A DNA stretch of 64,000 nucleotides from Cunninghamia lanceolata (Eukaryota; Streptophyta; Pinopsida; Cupressales; Cupressaceae), in contig BSBN01001251.1 in assembly GCA_027924645.1 (NCBI GenBank), forward strand, positions 3,100,001 to 3,164,000, written 5' to 3'. The stretch's first letter is position 1. Each line of letters starts with the position of its first letter. This document shows positions 1 through 12,292 of this stretch, piece after piece. Below the pieces are notes generated by a model. The model had not been told where the DNA came from. It was given only the letters and a program-made list of their open reading frames with translations, and made no database searches. A program made the position numbers and the translations under genes.

Positions 1-250
1 AGGATATGATAACCTTAAGACCACTACTCTCAAAAATATTGTACTTCTTGTCACTATTAATCCTAAAAATCTACCTATAGAATTCTTTGTTGTAGATAAA
101 GAAATTAGCTATAGCATGACTTTGGGATGATATTTTATTTAGAGAATGAGGCCATCCCTTCCATCTTGTTTCAAGAGATGCATTTTTCCACCTCAATTGA
201 ATCCACATTGCTAAGGGGAGCCTCAATCCCCTTAGTGTCTACTGAGATGA
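1..250 (+). pseudogene. Ty3/gypsy protease C-terminus and linker, decayed
   Basis: The + strand reads as the end of a retroviral-type aspartic protease: a segment containing PIEFFVVDKEISYSMTLG, where the family usually has an FxVVD...YNxxLGRPWL block. An in-frame stop and frame change follow, then EAIPSILFQEMHFST, which fits the AIPSTLHQxLKF linker that follows protease in plant Ty3/gypsy polyproteins. The catalytic D-S/T-G would lie left of the window edge. No RT can be followed downstream, so this is a truncated remnant. The assignment rests on two short motif matches in adjacent frames. Confidence 0.45.
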
Positions 251-1019
251 AAGATCTAGATAGTTAGCTAATGTTACTCAAGCCTCTAAGTTCTTCATCA
301 ATGAAATAAGATCCAGTACTAGTCAAACTAAAAACATCATGCCCAAACCTAAAGCTAAAAAATATTTTATGAAAATTGAGACTCTACAATAAAATCTAGA
401 TGCAATTATTACTGCTAAAATCATCAAGCAGTTAGAATAGAATTAGTTGATTGTCTTTCTATTTGATCCTCATTTGATAGAAAATTATGCACCAACAAGC
501 CTTACCTCTATTTCCATCCAGGATGCTCCAAATGCCTATGTGGTTGGAACTTTAACATACAAAAATCATCCCCATTAGGAGGCTAGTGAGTTTATTCCTA
601 TGAGTCATGCTTCAAATTAGCAGGAGGAGCCCAATGAGACGACATTTCCTATTCAAGAGGTCATTCTTCAAGTTTTTTGATCCTATATTTATTAAGACAA
701 AACTTAGTTGGTTAAATTCCTACATTCTTAACAAATGATTCATATGATACACCTTTTCCTATTTGTGCACATGAAGGGTAAGAAAAATCTATACACATGT
801 TAGTTTTTATTAAAGAGGGTAAAATAGGTTTTGAAGGGGCCTTGGAAACCCTTCACATCAGAAAAACATCAGTGAAACCACAACTGACCCAAAGAAAAGC
901 TTGGATAGACAACATAAGTAGAACAAACCAAAAACAAAACTACACACAAAATAGATTACAGATCATTCAAGGTATTAGCAACCTCAAGGTATTTAATATA
1001 TTCCTCTAGGATTTATAGA
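251..1019. other. Decayed repeat DNA, no gene recognised
   Basis: Short frames only, in all six frames. The + frame at 797-1009 (70 codons) has no recognisable motif. It probably belongs to the flank or the 3' end of the minus-strand accessory ORF to its right. Confidence 0.4.
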
Positions 1020-2545
1020 TCCAAGGATTTTTTGTTCCCTTCCTTGCTCTATTCCTTAGTGCTCCTAGTCTTGGCACTAGGACTTGTGCTTGCAACAATC
1101 ATATTCTCCTCATCAGATTTAGAACTCTACTTGTTGATCTTCTCATTTATTTTTTTGATTTCCCTAGCATTGAGTTTTGAAGTTCTATTTTAGTTTCTTG
1201 AGCTCCTATTCCAAAGCCACAATTCTTTCCTCCTGGTCTTTAGACATTTCCTCCTCTAGGATGGAAAATTTATCTTTTTGGTTGAACATGTCAGTCTGAA
1301 GGTTATTGACGTAAGGGATAGATTCCCAACTCTTAAATTATTTTCTCTCTTCCTCCATAAGTACTTGGATTCTGCCATTACTTTTCTTGGTTATAATTTC
1401 CATTTTGATATTGATCCTGCTAATCTCGATATAAGACCATTTCATGAGCTTGTGTTGTGCATCAAAGGTTTGATGTAGAGTCAATATGTTCTAGCTTAGA
1501 GCATATATATTCTCATCGACTTATTTCAAAGACAAGGGGGAAAGGTGGGGAATGCTTGGTTCAGCCATGACCTAGGGTATGGATTGTCAACTCATGGGAA
1601 GGGGATCCCCATAGCTAGCTCTGGGAAAGATTTAGCTTTGCCTTTCTCTAAAAAAGTAGGGGGTTTCTTTCCCCACCTGGGAAGTTGTCTCCTCACCTCT
1701 TTTCCTCTTACTATTCTTGGAGCTTTCCCTACCCACTCCAATATCCTTAAGTTATTGGGGAATTTGGTTGCTAGGCTCAGACTCGAGTTCAAAACCAGTC
1801 TTGTTCCAACTGTTATCATCTTCCTCTATCTCTTCAGAAATTGAAATAGAATAATCTACAATCCTTTTGTTTTTCTTCACTTTATTATGTATTGGCTAGT
1901 AGACATGAGGGTTTAGATTCTTAATGTGACTCACCACTAGGAGCATTACCCTTTGGTGTAAAGGGATGGACATGGGGGCTTTTTTTGTAGTCCTTCATAG
2001 ACCCTTCCATGGATGATAAAAAATAATATGAAAAAGATACATACATTTCTCAACTAAAATGATTTAGAAGGATAAGTGGTAAGAGTAAATATATTTAAAG
2101 TGGCCCTCCAAGGTTACATGCTACATTATACACATAGCTATGTCAACTTACAGATATCTTAGAGTGCTCCTGGTGTAGTCAAAATTTAGTTTGTCAGGCT
2201 CCTTATCTTTGTTCAGGAAGGTAACCATAGCTTCATCTTTGATCTATAGATATCTTTGAAAACCTTGGCCCCCTCCATGGAGAGGCCAGTAACAGCTGCT
2301 AGCAGTTCTTCTGTAATCTCAAATTTTAGCCCCTTCACCTCGACCCTCCTATTGTCCCAACTCTTCATAAATTCAATAGTTAGGGATGGGTCATGTCCTT
2401 CGAGTCTCTCCATGAAGGTAAAGAGCTTACCTTTCTGCAAGATATTCCAAACCCTAGCATCCTTTTGCCACTTTCCACAATTCACCGACTCAACTATGTT
2501 TTTGTCACCTCCTATGGTAGACAATTCTTCTATTTGATATCCCTA
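1020..2545 (-). pseudogene. Retroelement accessory ORF (copy 1), N-domain plus coiled coil
   Basis: The longest open part (2,213-2,524) encodes about 100 residues with the pattern WxxLQKGKLFTFMERLEG, then EFMKSW, then VKGLKFEITEELLAAVTGLS. The same spacing of aromatic, EF, V-GL and V/I-x-G residues occurs in the accessory ORFs at 49,290-51,435 and 30,833-33,358, which sit downstream of integrase in Athila-like elements. Further along the minus strand (about 1,330-1,010) a broken frame is rich in K, E, Q and L with a coiled-coil look (EEEMSKDQEERIVALE). Several stops and frame changes make it a pseudogene. It may correspond to the Pfam 'putative plant transposon protein' family, but that is recalled rather than searched. 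The parent element is not identifiable here. Confidence 0.55.
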
Positions 2546-2637
2546 TCAGTCAAAATAGTGTGCAACCCCACCAAATCTTTGTTGTCTCTTTTCCCTTTCC
2601 CAATCCCTTTGAATCTTTGCAAGCCCTTCAAATCTTC

Positions 2638-2694
2638 ATGGCATGCCTTCTCATAATGTTGATGATATTCATGACATGCCTTCTCATAATGCTA
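2638..2694. repeat. Short direct duplication, period 33 bp
   Basis: CATGGCATGCCTTCTCATAA at 2,638 recurs as CATGACATGCCTTCTCATAA at 2,671. It lies between the accessory-ORF remnant and the LINE RNase H remnant. Confidence 0.7.
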
Positions 2695-2759
2695 GCGGCA
2701 TTCCATTTGTTATGACCTCTGTCAATCATTATTACCATGTATTGCTAGCCGTTCTTTCA

Positions 2760-3070
2760 CAAGTCCCTTAAATCTCCCATGATTAATGTTATCATTTGCA
2801 CATAAGGTTTCAATTTCCTTAGGAAAAGGGGATGTCAACCACATATAAGATCCTTGCCTAGCCACACTCTAGTTAGAAACATAGTCAGCCACCCCATTTG
2901 CCTCACGAAACACATGTCTAACTTGAAGTAAATTCAACTTCCTTATGATATCCAATGAATCATTAATAAAATTATTAGTAGACCAATTAGGGGGATCTTC
3001 AAAGGAGGAAATTTATAATGTTAAGTGAATCACCTTCCACAATAAGGTTTTGTAAATTCTCTGATACTCA
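2760..3070 (-). pseudogene. LINE (L1-type) RNase H domain remnant
   Basis: Reading the minus strand from about 3,068, LIVEGDSLNIINF is followed, after a frame change near 3,020, by a stretch containing WSTNNFINDSLDII and then QVRHVFREANGVADYVSN. This is the RVT_3-type RNase H signature: an acidic residue in EGDS, and the HVxREAN-xxAD motif near the C-terminus. A TAG follows VSN, and the frame continues for about 40 residues. Such domains form the C-terminus of many plant L1 ORF2 proteins, so this is probably the 3' end of a LINE lying opposite in orientation to the LINE at 42 kb. Plant RNase H-like host proteins share the fold, but nothing here suggests a host gene. Confidence 0.65.
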
Positions 3071-3133
3071 AAAGAGTTCTAGGTGAACTGTAAGTTTCTG
3101 GCTAGAGCAATTTTGCCTGTTCTGTTTGAACAT

Positions 3134-3297
3134 ATGTACTTGCATGTCCCATTTGTATATATGTTTTACCCATTCCATTTAAACAAATGTATCTACCCAT
3201 CTCGTATGGATAGATGTGTCTGCTTGTCTCATATGGACAAATGTATCTACCTATTCCATTTGGATAAATGAACTTCTTCCCGTCCTTTTTGGATAGA
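3134..3297. repeat. 27-bp minisatellite, about 6 units
   Basis: Successive units begin with ATG(T/A) and end in GGA(T/C)A(A/G): for example ATGTATCTACCCATCTCGTA plus TGGATAG, then ATGTGTCTGCTTGTCTCATA plus TGGACAA. Most are 26 or 27 bp; the last is about 29 bp. Because 27 is a multiple of three, open frames persist on both strands (62 codons on +, 77 on -), giving 9-residue protein periodicities that are artefacts of the repeat. Confidence 0.8.
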
Positions 3298-3549
3298 TGT
3301 TTGCCTAAGTATATAGACAATAAGTTAAAGTGCAACTAAACTTGTTTGAGGAGAAATAAAATTAGTGAAGATTTTGAATCAATCCACCCTTGGTCTTTAC
3401 AGTGAGTTCACAAGATTTAGATGATTTTTTTAACCATATGGTTTTTCTCCTTTCTTCTAGATGGAACATTCCCTTCTTCATAGGTAATTAGCCACATTTT
3501 ATATTAATTTAGTATATTACTCATTTCTCTTCCCATTCTTCATGATTGA

Positions 3550-4541
3550 TGTTATGGGACTTTTTTCCTAAAATGGAAAAGAAGGCTATTTTATGAACAA
3601 GACTTTGAAATTATAAGAGGATAAAGTTATTTACCCTTTATAATTAAAAGGGAGATGGAAAAATAAAGGATATTATGATCCTTTGGTTAAAATAGCGATA
3701 AATAAAGAATAATTATGAAAACCCCTTTAAAAGGGAGGAATTATTAGGTTTATTAACTAATTGTTAATGAAAACCTTTGTGAAAGGGTGCAATGGTTTAG
3801 AGACCACCCCTTAAATGTTATATAAGGCATTTGTGTGAAACTTGGAATGGGCATGAAGCGTCACTCAAAGAAATAAGATGGAGAACACTCAAGGAAGATA
3901 AGGAAAGAAAGGTAGTAAATCATGAAGGAGAAGGATTATAGATTTGATAGGCAGTGAGCATTGGAGAAGGGGCACACAAAGTGTTTCCAACGCGGGGTAT
4001 AGAGTACACCCGGAATTGTCCTGGCCAGGGCTTGTTTGTACACTTGTGTTGAGCATGTTTTGTTGAACATGGCTCTGGAGCACTTGTGTGTGTGTGTGTT
4101 TTCTGAAAAAGTGTTGAATGCTTGTGAAACACATGGTTGGTTTTGAATAAGAATTGGATTCCTCATGGAAGTGCTCACTTGCTGAAAGGGGGTTAAATTT
4201 GTAATCCATTCTCTAGAGTGACATGTGGAAGAACTTCCAAGATCCAAAAGATACGTATTTATTCTTTTCTATGATGGAAATTAATGAAATACTGAACTTA
4301 TTGTTAATCAAAGATATTGATGGGTTTTGATGTTAATATGATTATGTGATTATGTTATCTAATTCGTTTTGTTAATGATTACTTAAAAGTTCTTATTAAA
4401 TTATCACCTATTGTAATTTACATTTGTTATTACATCTCTTTTAACATCATTGAATATATTATTCTATCTTAACTCTAAATATTAACTGTAATAAAATCCG
4501 CTGCAAGTAGTTAATTAATTATAGGGAAAAGTAGTGTTACA
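3550..4541 (+). repeat. 5' LTR of the 3.5-10.6 kb element
   Basis: 992 bp, TG...CA. It matches 9,608-10,600 along its whole length with scattered substitutions. It contains a GT-rich run at about 4,085-4,101 and a TATA-like box. Confidence 0.9.
3819..3826 (+). promoter_or_regulatory. Candidate TATA box in the 5' LTR
   Basis: TATATAAG lies about 270 bp into the LTR. In the 3' LTR the same site reads TATGTAAG (9,878-9,885), so only the 5' copy keeps a good match. Identification is by sequence only. Confidence 0.4.
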
Positions 4542-4542
4542 T

Positions 4543-4560
4543 TTGGTATCATAGCCAAAC
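4543..4560 (+). other. Primer binding site (initiator-Met tRNA type)
   Basis: TTGGTATCATAGCCAAACAT starts right after the LTR and resembles the TGGTATCAGAGC(CA) site complementary to plant initiator-Met tRNA, with one change (CAT for CAG). Confidence 0.7.
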
Positions 4561-4694
4561 ATAGGTCAAAGCTCATGAAGAATAAAAATAGATTGAATGA
4601 GTATTACCAAAAATTAAATAAAACTTTGAAGGGGGTATATGCATTCACACATAAACACTTGGATTAAAATTTTCTAATTCTATACCTTTCTTTC

Positions 4695-4719
4695 ATATAT
4701 ATATATATATATATATATA
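4695..4719. repeat. (AT)n microsatellite
   Basis: 25 bases of uninterrupted AT alternation. Confidence 0.95.
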
Positions 4720-5937
4720 CCCAATGGTATATCTCATTATACATTCACATACACTCTATAATTCTCTAGTACATCAATTCATTCTCCCATCAAATTTGGC
4801 ACTTGTTCTCAAAAATCCTCAACAAAGATAACTAATAATATAAATTACAAATATAAATTTCTTGTGTGTTCTCATAGTCTATGAATGGAATTACTCTTTG
4901 TTTCAAAATGCACGTCTAATTTTGTTCCCAAATAATTAGTCAAATTGTAACTAATATAAATTTTGACCTTTGAAATTATATTATATCTCTCTAGAGGTTG
5001 CTTTAGGAGAGATAAAGACGACTCTCTAATCATCAATTATTTGCTGTTAAATATCAAGAAATGTTATTTTGCTTCAACAAATCTTTGTGTTTTTACATTC
5101 TTTCTTATCAAAAACAAAATTACCCACTCACAAAGATAAATTACTAAAGTTAACTGTACATTTTCATTTGGAACATCTCAAGAAAATGCTTTCCATAATA
5201 GTTGAGGGAATTATGTATCTTACTACTAAGGTAAGGATTTTCACATCTTAGGTTCTCAAAGCAAAACTCCAACTTCATAAATATGTTTTTTTGGATGTTG
5301 GTCTTCGTTGCAACCTTCTTTATGTTTTACATATCCTATCAATTTGTATATCTTACATTACTCTATATTTTAGAATGCACTTTTACTGTGTCTTAATACA
5401 CTAAGAATTGAAAAGACATACTTCAAATACATGTCTGATCATAATGAGATGTCGCTTCGTTGTTGTACTACATAGAGTTTTGTATCTAAAACCTTGTCAC
5501 AAAATATTCTGCAGTCATTGATGGATCCTCAGTTTCTGTCAAATAAATCATTAATCTCTCCAACCATCTTCTATCTTTCCCATCACAAATAATGAAAGAT
5601 CAAAGTCTCATGGTATCAGATGAGCACATTGCACTTCTATTGTAAGTTGCAAGTCTGATTCCATTCCTTCCCTCATCTAATTCTATTATCAAAACTCTTC
5701 CACTGGATTTCAATGCTTGCTTGCGATAGGAATATATTATGTAGGTTTAAGCCCACTTTCTCTGATAAGATAACCTTTTCATGAGGAAAAGTGCATCTTT
5801 CATTACATGTAGACGTATCCTTTCTAGAGGAAATTCGCACCTTTTATAAGGAAGACCACCCGATATATAAGGAAATCTTAGAAAGAGAGTCGACCATTTT
5901 ATAAAAGTAAAGTCGATCAAGGGGAGTTGAATACTTT

Positions 5938-5955
5938 AAAAAAAAAAAAAAAAAA
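5938..5955. repeat. Poly(A) run, 18 bases
   Basis: Uninterrupted A run inside the gene-less interior. It could mark the tail of an old retroposed insertion, but no flanking duplication was found. Confidence 0.9.
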
Positions 5956-8900
5956 CTTTTAACAATTTCACATATTTTAGGAGGGAAAACATGCATCCTT
6001 AATAGAAGGAAATACCCATCCTTTCACATAGGCCTAATAAAATAAATAAATGAAAGTTTTTTTCATGTCATTATTATGAGAGTTATGGTCTACAAGACAA
6101 TTAAACAATATATAGAGGTTATACAAGGATTTGTATATAGTGAGTTGCTATTAGTTATATAAAACATATAAATTAGTATTTAGATCATGTTAATGATATG
6201 AGTAATGAATCTAATTTGAATAACATACATGTTATACATGAGGTATTTTGGAGCCTTCTTGAGTTATGTAGGAAACTATGTCCTTTGGCCTTAGCCATGG
6301 AAAAGTCTTTACCTTATTAACCAAGGTAGATTTCACCAAGCAACATCACGTGTAGTGTTCCAATTACGAGCAATTTAGTGGGTATTGTAATGTTTTATTT
6401 ATTTTTATATATCGTGCGAAGATAATCTAGTATTTACTCATTCGTTGGTAGGACATGTAAATATTATCATTGGAAATGGATGTATTTATAATTCAAGAAA
6501 TGCAATTCATCTGGATTGAAGAGTTCTACAAATATATTTGATTATAGGCTACAAGGTGGTGTTTATTAATTAGTATTCATATGAATAAAGTATATCGTTC
6601 ATTGTGTTTAATCTTGCACATCAATCACATTATATATTTCTCAAAAACTTCTATAGACATTACGATCATCACTTTATGTTCTTGATTGCATAGACATCAT
6701 ATTCTCACATTCAATACCCATTGCTTTGTTGCATGCTCATAAGATGACAGTAACACCTTCATTTTTTATTAGAAAGGGTAATTCCTCAAGGACCTATCAT
6801 TTCTTAAGTCCAATGTTTGATTCTTTCTTAAGCTATCTTAGTAACTCCTTGAACCTTTTCTTGAAGACCCTAATAGACTCATGTTTCCTTTGTTGGAAGG
6901 CGTAAATGTAGTGACAATCATGTTAGAATCATTTTATCTCTAATCAATCTAAATTCTTTCTCAAAGTCATTTTTGCAGTTTTAAGGTATTACATTCATCT
7001 AATGATGTGTTCTTATACCAATGAATTGTTATTCCTCATAAGAATAGTTGGAGATTACTACAACTAATGATATGCACTTTTCCGTCTAATAGATGTCTAA
7101 ATTTGTATACACATTCTATAGTGTCTAATAGGTTATTTTGTCTCATCACTAATAAACATGAATAATGTCTGTCTCTTCTAGATAGGACTTACAGGACTAG
7201 CCATCACTTTTAGACTTTATTCTTCCTTTGTATGGTTCACTAGACTTTGTATTTTCTACTTGTGTGTTGTGAACATCCCTATTCTATCTTAGTACTTTCC
7301 AATATATCTTGACCTTTAAACTTTTCTTCTATCAAGAAACTTGACCTCTAAATGTTATGAAACTCCATTTTTATCATTGATTAGTTAGTATGCCTCATAT
7401 ATGCATTTCTCTCCTCACCCATGATGAAACTATAAAACTCTATATCAAGATGAGGACTTCCTTGTTGTCAAAGGATTGTGCTTAAATGGCAAGGCCATAA
7501 GGTTCTCAAGGTAGAGATTTAATTTTGAATGCCCTAAGCGACATCTATAATTGGGAGCCACAACTTGGATTCAAGTTTGTCAAGGGGGATTATTATTAAT
7601 CCTTGACTCCTTTGCAAGGTTTTTTTTAAATAGATTGATGAGGAAGGTATATATCTTCTTCATTAAGAATGGATAGTTGTATAATAATCTTTGGTCACTT
7701 ATTTTTCATGGGTAATAAACTACTTCCTAGCTTTAGCTCTCTCAAATTCAAGTTTTCAATTTAGGATTGAGGTTGATGTTTTGGTGTTAGATTATTGGCT
7801 TTGATTGGCTCCTCCATTTGTTAGTTCATTAGCTCTCATTGTATGTCTCCATTTTAGTATGTTATTTTTAATACTTATTGCCAACAAACTTTATAGTTGA
7901 GATGAACTTATACAAGCAACATCATAAAAGCTCTTATGACAATAAGGGCTCCTACAACAATTAAGAAAGAAATAATATAACAAGGGTTATATATAGTTGA
8001 AAATTAATACTTGTATTTGTTTAACATAAGATACATTGTGGGCCCATAAGTCATAGGTCCCAGGATCATTCTCCAATCTTAAACTTTGGAAAATATGATG
8101 TTGTTTAGGTGCAATGAAACAATGCTTTTACAAGATATGGAACCAAAATGATTATCTTAGCATCTGTCATGAGGACACGTTGAAATTTACAGGGGGAGAG
8201 CCAATCCTAAACTCAAGCCATTCTTAGATTAAATAAAATTTTTTTGTGATGTGCAAGTTCCTCAAGAAGTTATTTGAAAAAGAGCTAGTTTATGTAATGT
8301 TTAAATCTTCAACATGTTTTATATTTTATAGATTTTTTTTTGTGAATTTTCTTATGTTGTTAAACTTGTAGAAACACATCAAGGTTATTAAAATTCATAT
8401 CGGGAATAAAATTCTCGATCTCATTGTTGTGAGTAAAAATCTGATCATCTTACACATCCTAGGCACATGGATATTTAATCAGAATTCCTATGAGCTTACT
8501 ATATAAGATTAAAATATAACCCCAAGGAAAGGCACAAGATGAAAAAAATCCATGATCATAGCTACTGTAATTTAAAGACTTCAAGGGCATAGAAATATTG
8601 GTAACCCATCTTCTAAAATATTGACTTTTTAAATATTGTTTGGGGATTTGGGTTTGGAAAATCAATCAAAAGACCTTAAATTGTGTCTTTAATTATTTTA
8701 GGAAGTCATAACTAGATGGTTATGAGATCAATCAGGATGGAAAAGATGAAGAAATATATTCAATTAACCTAATTACTTAAATGAAATATTAGACCTAGTG
8801 TTTCTCTATGAAGTACTCTATGATGGTAATAGTTGTTGATGTGTTGTTACTTAAGTTACCTTGTAAGATTGTTTTGTACCTTGTTTTGTTTTATTGTACT

Positions 8901-9607
8901 TTGTTATTGGACCTGATCAACCCAATAACCTTGTACATATGCTTTTGTCCATTATTTGTGAACCTATGACAAGGTGAAGTATGTTAGTTCTATGTGAAAT
9001 AATATGAACTTTGTTTAAGGTTATTATGTACTTGTTTCCATTCAATTGTATTTGGTATATGAAAAGAGGATATTCATGTAGTCCAGAATGCATGACTATC
9101 ATCTTTGAATATATTTTGAGTATATGGTACTCAATGATGATTGACTACATGCATGGGATATGCATGTCATTCACATAATAATACTTTTGTATATTTTATG
9201 TTGAAGTGACAACTAAAAGATTAAAATATTTGTATTAACAATAAGGTTACACATTAATGACCAAATTTAAAAGATTATTTGATAGGATATTTATTGTATA
9301 CACTTGTATTAGCTTCTCAAGTATAAATTCATGAACTATTTCATGTGAAAATGTACTTATAGTTCTACTCATGTTATTGATTAACAAAGTACTTTTATGT
9401 GATCTCATTTTGGTTTCAGTTAAAGTAGAAGAGTTATTGAGAAAATCTAAAAATTTGGGAAATATAATTATAGATGAAGTTAAAATGAAATAGATTCATT
9501 GGGATATTGATAGTGTTACATCCACACTTGACTGATTATTTTTGGTGAATTATGTTGTAGATTCAACTTGAGCTATTGAGGACAACAACTAATTTACAGG
9601 GGAGAAT

Positions 9608-10600
9608 TGTTATGGGACTTTTCCCCCAAAATGGAAAAGAAGGCTATTTTATGAATAAGACTTTGAAATTATAAGAGGATAAAGTTATTTACCCTTTATA
9701 ATTAAAAGGGAGATGGAAAAATAAAGGATATTATGATCCTTTGGTTAAAATAGAGATAAATAAAGAAAAATTATGAAAACCCCTTTGAAAGGGAGGATTT
9801 ATTAAGTTTATTAACTAAATGTTAATGACAACCTTTGTGAAAGGGTGTGATGGTTTAGAGACCACCCCTTAAAAGGTTATGTAAGGCATTTGTGTGAGAC
9901 TTGGAATGGGCATGAATCATCACTCAAAGAAAGAAGAAGATGGAGAACACTCAAAGAAGATAAGGAAAGAAAGGCAAGAAATCACAAAGGAGAAGGATTA
10001 TAGATTTGATAGGTAGTGAGCATTGGAGAAGGGGCACACAGAGTGTGTCCAACTCAGGGTATAGAGCGCACTCAGGATTGTCCTAGCCAAGGCTTGTATG
10101 TGCACTTGTGTTGAGCATGTTTTGTTGAACATGGCTCTGGAGAACTTGTGTGTGTGTGATTTTTGAAAAAAGTTGAATGCTTGGGAAACACATGTTTGGT
10201 TTTGAATAAGAACTTGATTCCTCCTGGAAGTGTTCACTTGCTGAAAGGGGGTTGGATCTGTAATCCATTCTCTGGAGTGACATGTGGAAGAACTTCCAGG
10301 ATCCAAAAGATACATATTTATTCCTTTCTATGATGGAAATTAATGAAATACCGAACTTATTGTTAATAAAAGATATTGATGGGTTTTGATGTTAATATGA
10401 TTATGTGATTATGTTATCTAATTTGTTTTGTTAATGATTACTTAAGAGTTCTTATTAAATTATCACCTGTTGTAATTTACATTTGTTATTACATCTCTTT
10501 TAACATCATTCAATATATTAGTCTATCTTAACTCTAAATATTAACTATAATAAAATCTGCTGCAAGTGGTTAATTAATTATGGGGAAAAGTAGTGTTACA
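9608..10600 (+). repeat. 3' LTR of the 3.5-10.6 kb element
   Basis: 993 bp copy of 3,550-4,541, ending GTGTTACA directly before the target duplication ATTGA. Confidence 0.9.
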
Positions 10601-10605
10601 ATTGA

Positions 10606-11205
10606 TCCTACTAAATGTCATAGAATCGAGATGTGTTCTTGTTATAAAATGATTATGCCTATGCAAAATCTCATGCAACCTTCACTAAAGGATGGATCTC
10701 TTTGATAACATTTAAATAGCTCAAACGAGATGAAATACGTAACATGTATAACAAATCTATGGACTCCACAAGATCATTTTTATATTCCTTAAAAATCAAA
10801 AAATTTAAAAAGTAATTTTAAAAATAATTGGAAAAATCAACCTTGACTTGATTGCACTTAGTGTCCTCTTCTTATTTGTTAAGAACACACTAGTAATTTT
10901 TACACCACTATACTAATTATGGAATGGTGATATGCAAATCCAAAAAAGTTAAATTCCTTGAGATTGGTCAAATCCATCTAGTAATACATATTCAAAACTT
11001 TTCCTAGGGAATGTGAAATTTAACTAAAAAAATTAAGCTATCATTTCCTTAAATTACCATGTTGGTTCATCAACTATTGAATCAAAAACATTTCTCATGA
11101 AATGCAACATCAAAAAAAATTATTTCAATATTTCAACCATACCATTATATCATCCCTACTACTTGATAGCATTGATTTTAATAATCTTTTTGACACAAAG
11201 TGTAA
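10606..11205. other. AT-rich intergenic DNA, nothing recognised
   Basis: No frame of note and no repeat structure seen. It separates two independent insertions. Confidence 0.5.
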
Positions 11206-11967
11206 TGCCCCGCAATGAACACCTTAGAGAATTTCACATTTATGCTATATGAAACAGGATAATTTTTTTTTTTAATGAAGAAGATAACAAAGTAATGTTT
11301 AACAAATGAATACACATCATTAAACTAACAACTTGTCCTCTAAGGCTCCATGGTTGCATTACTTGACAAATCAATTGAAATAATTTAACATACATTATTA
11401 ACTAACATCAGCAGATCATTGTAAATCTATTGCACTAATGATTATACATATACATCTTCATATCACAACATCAGATAAGTAATCATCAGGATCTAGTTCA
11501 TAGTTACAATTTCTCCTCACATATGAGCACAACATTACATTGTTACATTATCACCTTCTGAATACATACATTATGAATCAACTGATACACAAGACTATTA
11601 CATGAATATATATCACTTCCTTCATAACTGGTACAAGATTTGATGCCTGATACACAAGATATATCCTCCTCGCACATGAATATCGGCAAGGGGAAAAAAC
11701 CAATGGATAAAAGCTCTTCCACCCGACCATGTGGAACCCTGAGGTCCACCCCCCGAGCTAGGAGGTAACATAAGGTCCCAAACATCAAACAGTCAGGTAG
11801 ACAATTGCCTAACAGGAACAAGGACTAAACATGACACCATTACAACACATGACAACATCACAAGCAACTCAATATCACTTCCAGAGGCAACACAAGACAA
11901 ATGGGGAGAGTATAACTAGGGAATGCTAGGCTGCAGTAGGGAGAGTCTCATCGCATGGTCCTAGCAT

Positions 11968-12292
11968 GGGTTACCCAGGCTATCTCTCATTAGAAACCAG
12001 CCCCCATCTATGGTTACCCTGGCAGCCTCTCTCTAGGCACCGGCCCCATAGGGTGACACATGCGGATCTGACACATCCTTTCATGGAGACAAGGAGGTCA
12101 ATCTTGCCAACTAGGCCTTCTCAATCCCATCCTTAGTCTAAACAAGCACTACAGGCATGGGTGAGGAATCCAATTATCTTGTTTAATGTGAATTACTACC
12201 CAACCCTCTAATTCATTAATTAGGTTATCACTTGATTATTAACTTTCAATGGGTTACCCTGACTAGCCACCTTGGCGCCGGCCCCACATTGA
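11968..12292. repeat. Three dispersed copies of a GGTTACCC...CCGGCCCCA motif
   Basis: GGGTTACCCAGG (11,968), TGGTTACCCTGG (12,011) and GGGTTACCCTGA (12,251) each open a block of about 40 bp. The second and third blocks close with GGC(A/G)CCGGCCCCA and the first with a related AGCCCCCAT. Together they form a GC-rich island inside AT-rich DNA. Confidence 0.6.

Larger units (their letters stand above)
4542..9607 (+). other. Interior of the 3.5-10.6 kb element, no ORF recognised
   Basis: AT-rich, with no frame longer than about 70 codons and no zinc knuckle, DDE or RT motif recognised on either strand. It holds an (AT)n tract and an 18-base A run. A 3' polypurine-like GGGGAGAAT abuts the 3' LTR at 9,599-9,607. 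Confidence 0.6.
3550..10600 (+). mobile_element. Complete LTR retrotransposon, gene-less interior (TSD ATTGA)
   Basis: Two direct repeats (3,550-4,541 and 9,608-10,600) start TGTTATGGG and end GTGTTACA. They are flanked by the identical 5-mer ATTGA at 3,545-3,549 and 10,601-10,605. A primer-binding-site-like sequence follows the first LTR and a purine-rich tract precedes the second, so transcription was left to right. The 5.07 kb interior contains no frame with gag, protease, integrase or RT motifs that I can see. The element is therefore either an old copy decayed beyond recognition or a non-autonomous LARD-type element. The iMet-like PBS is compatible with Copia or Gypsy. Confidence 0.9.

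Noticed and set aside
4083..4101. GT microsatellite as a recombination or regulatory site
   Set aside because: Short, shortened further in the other LTR, and without further support.
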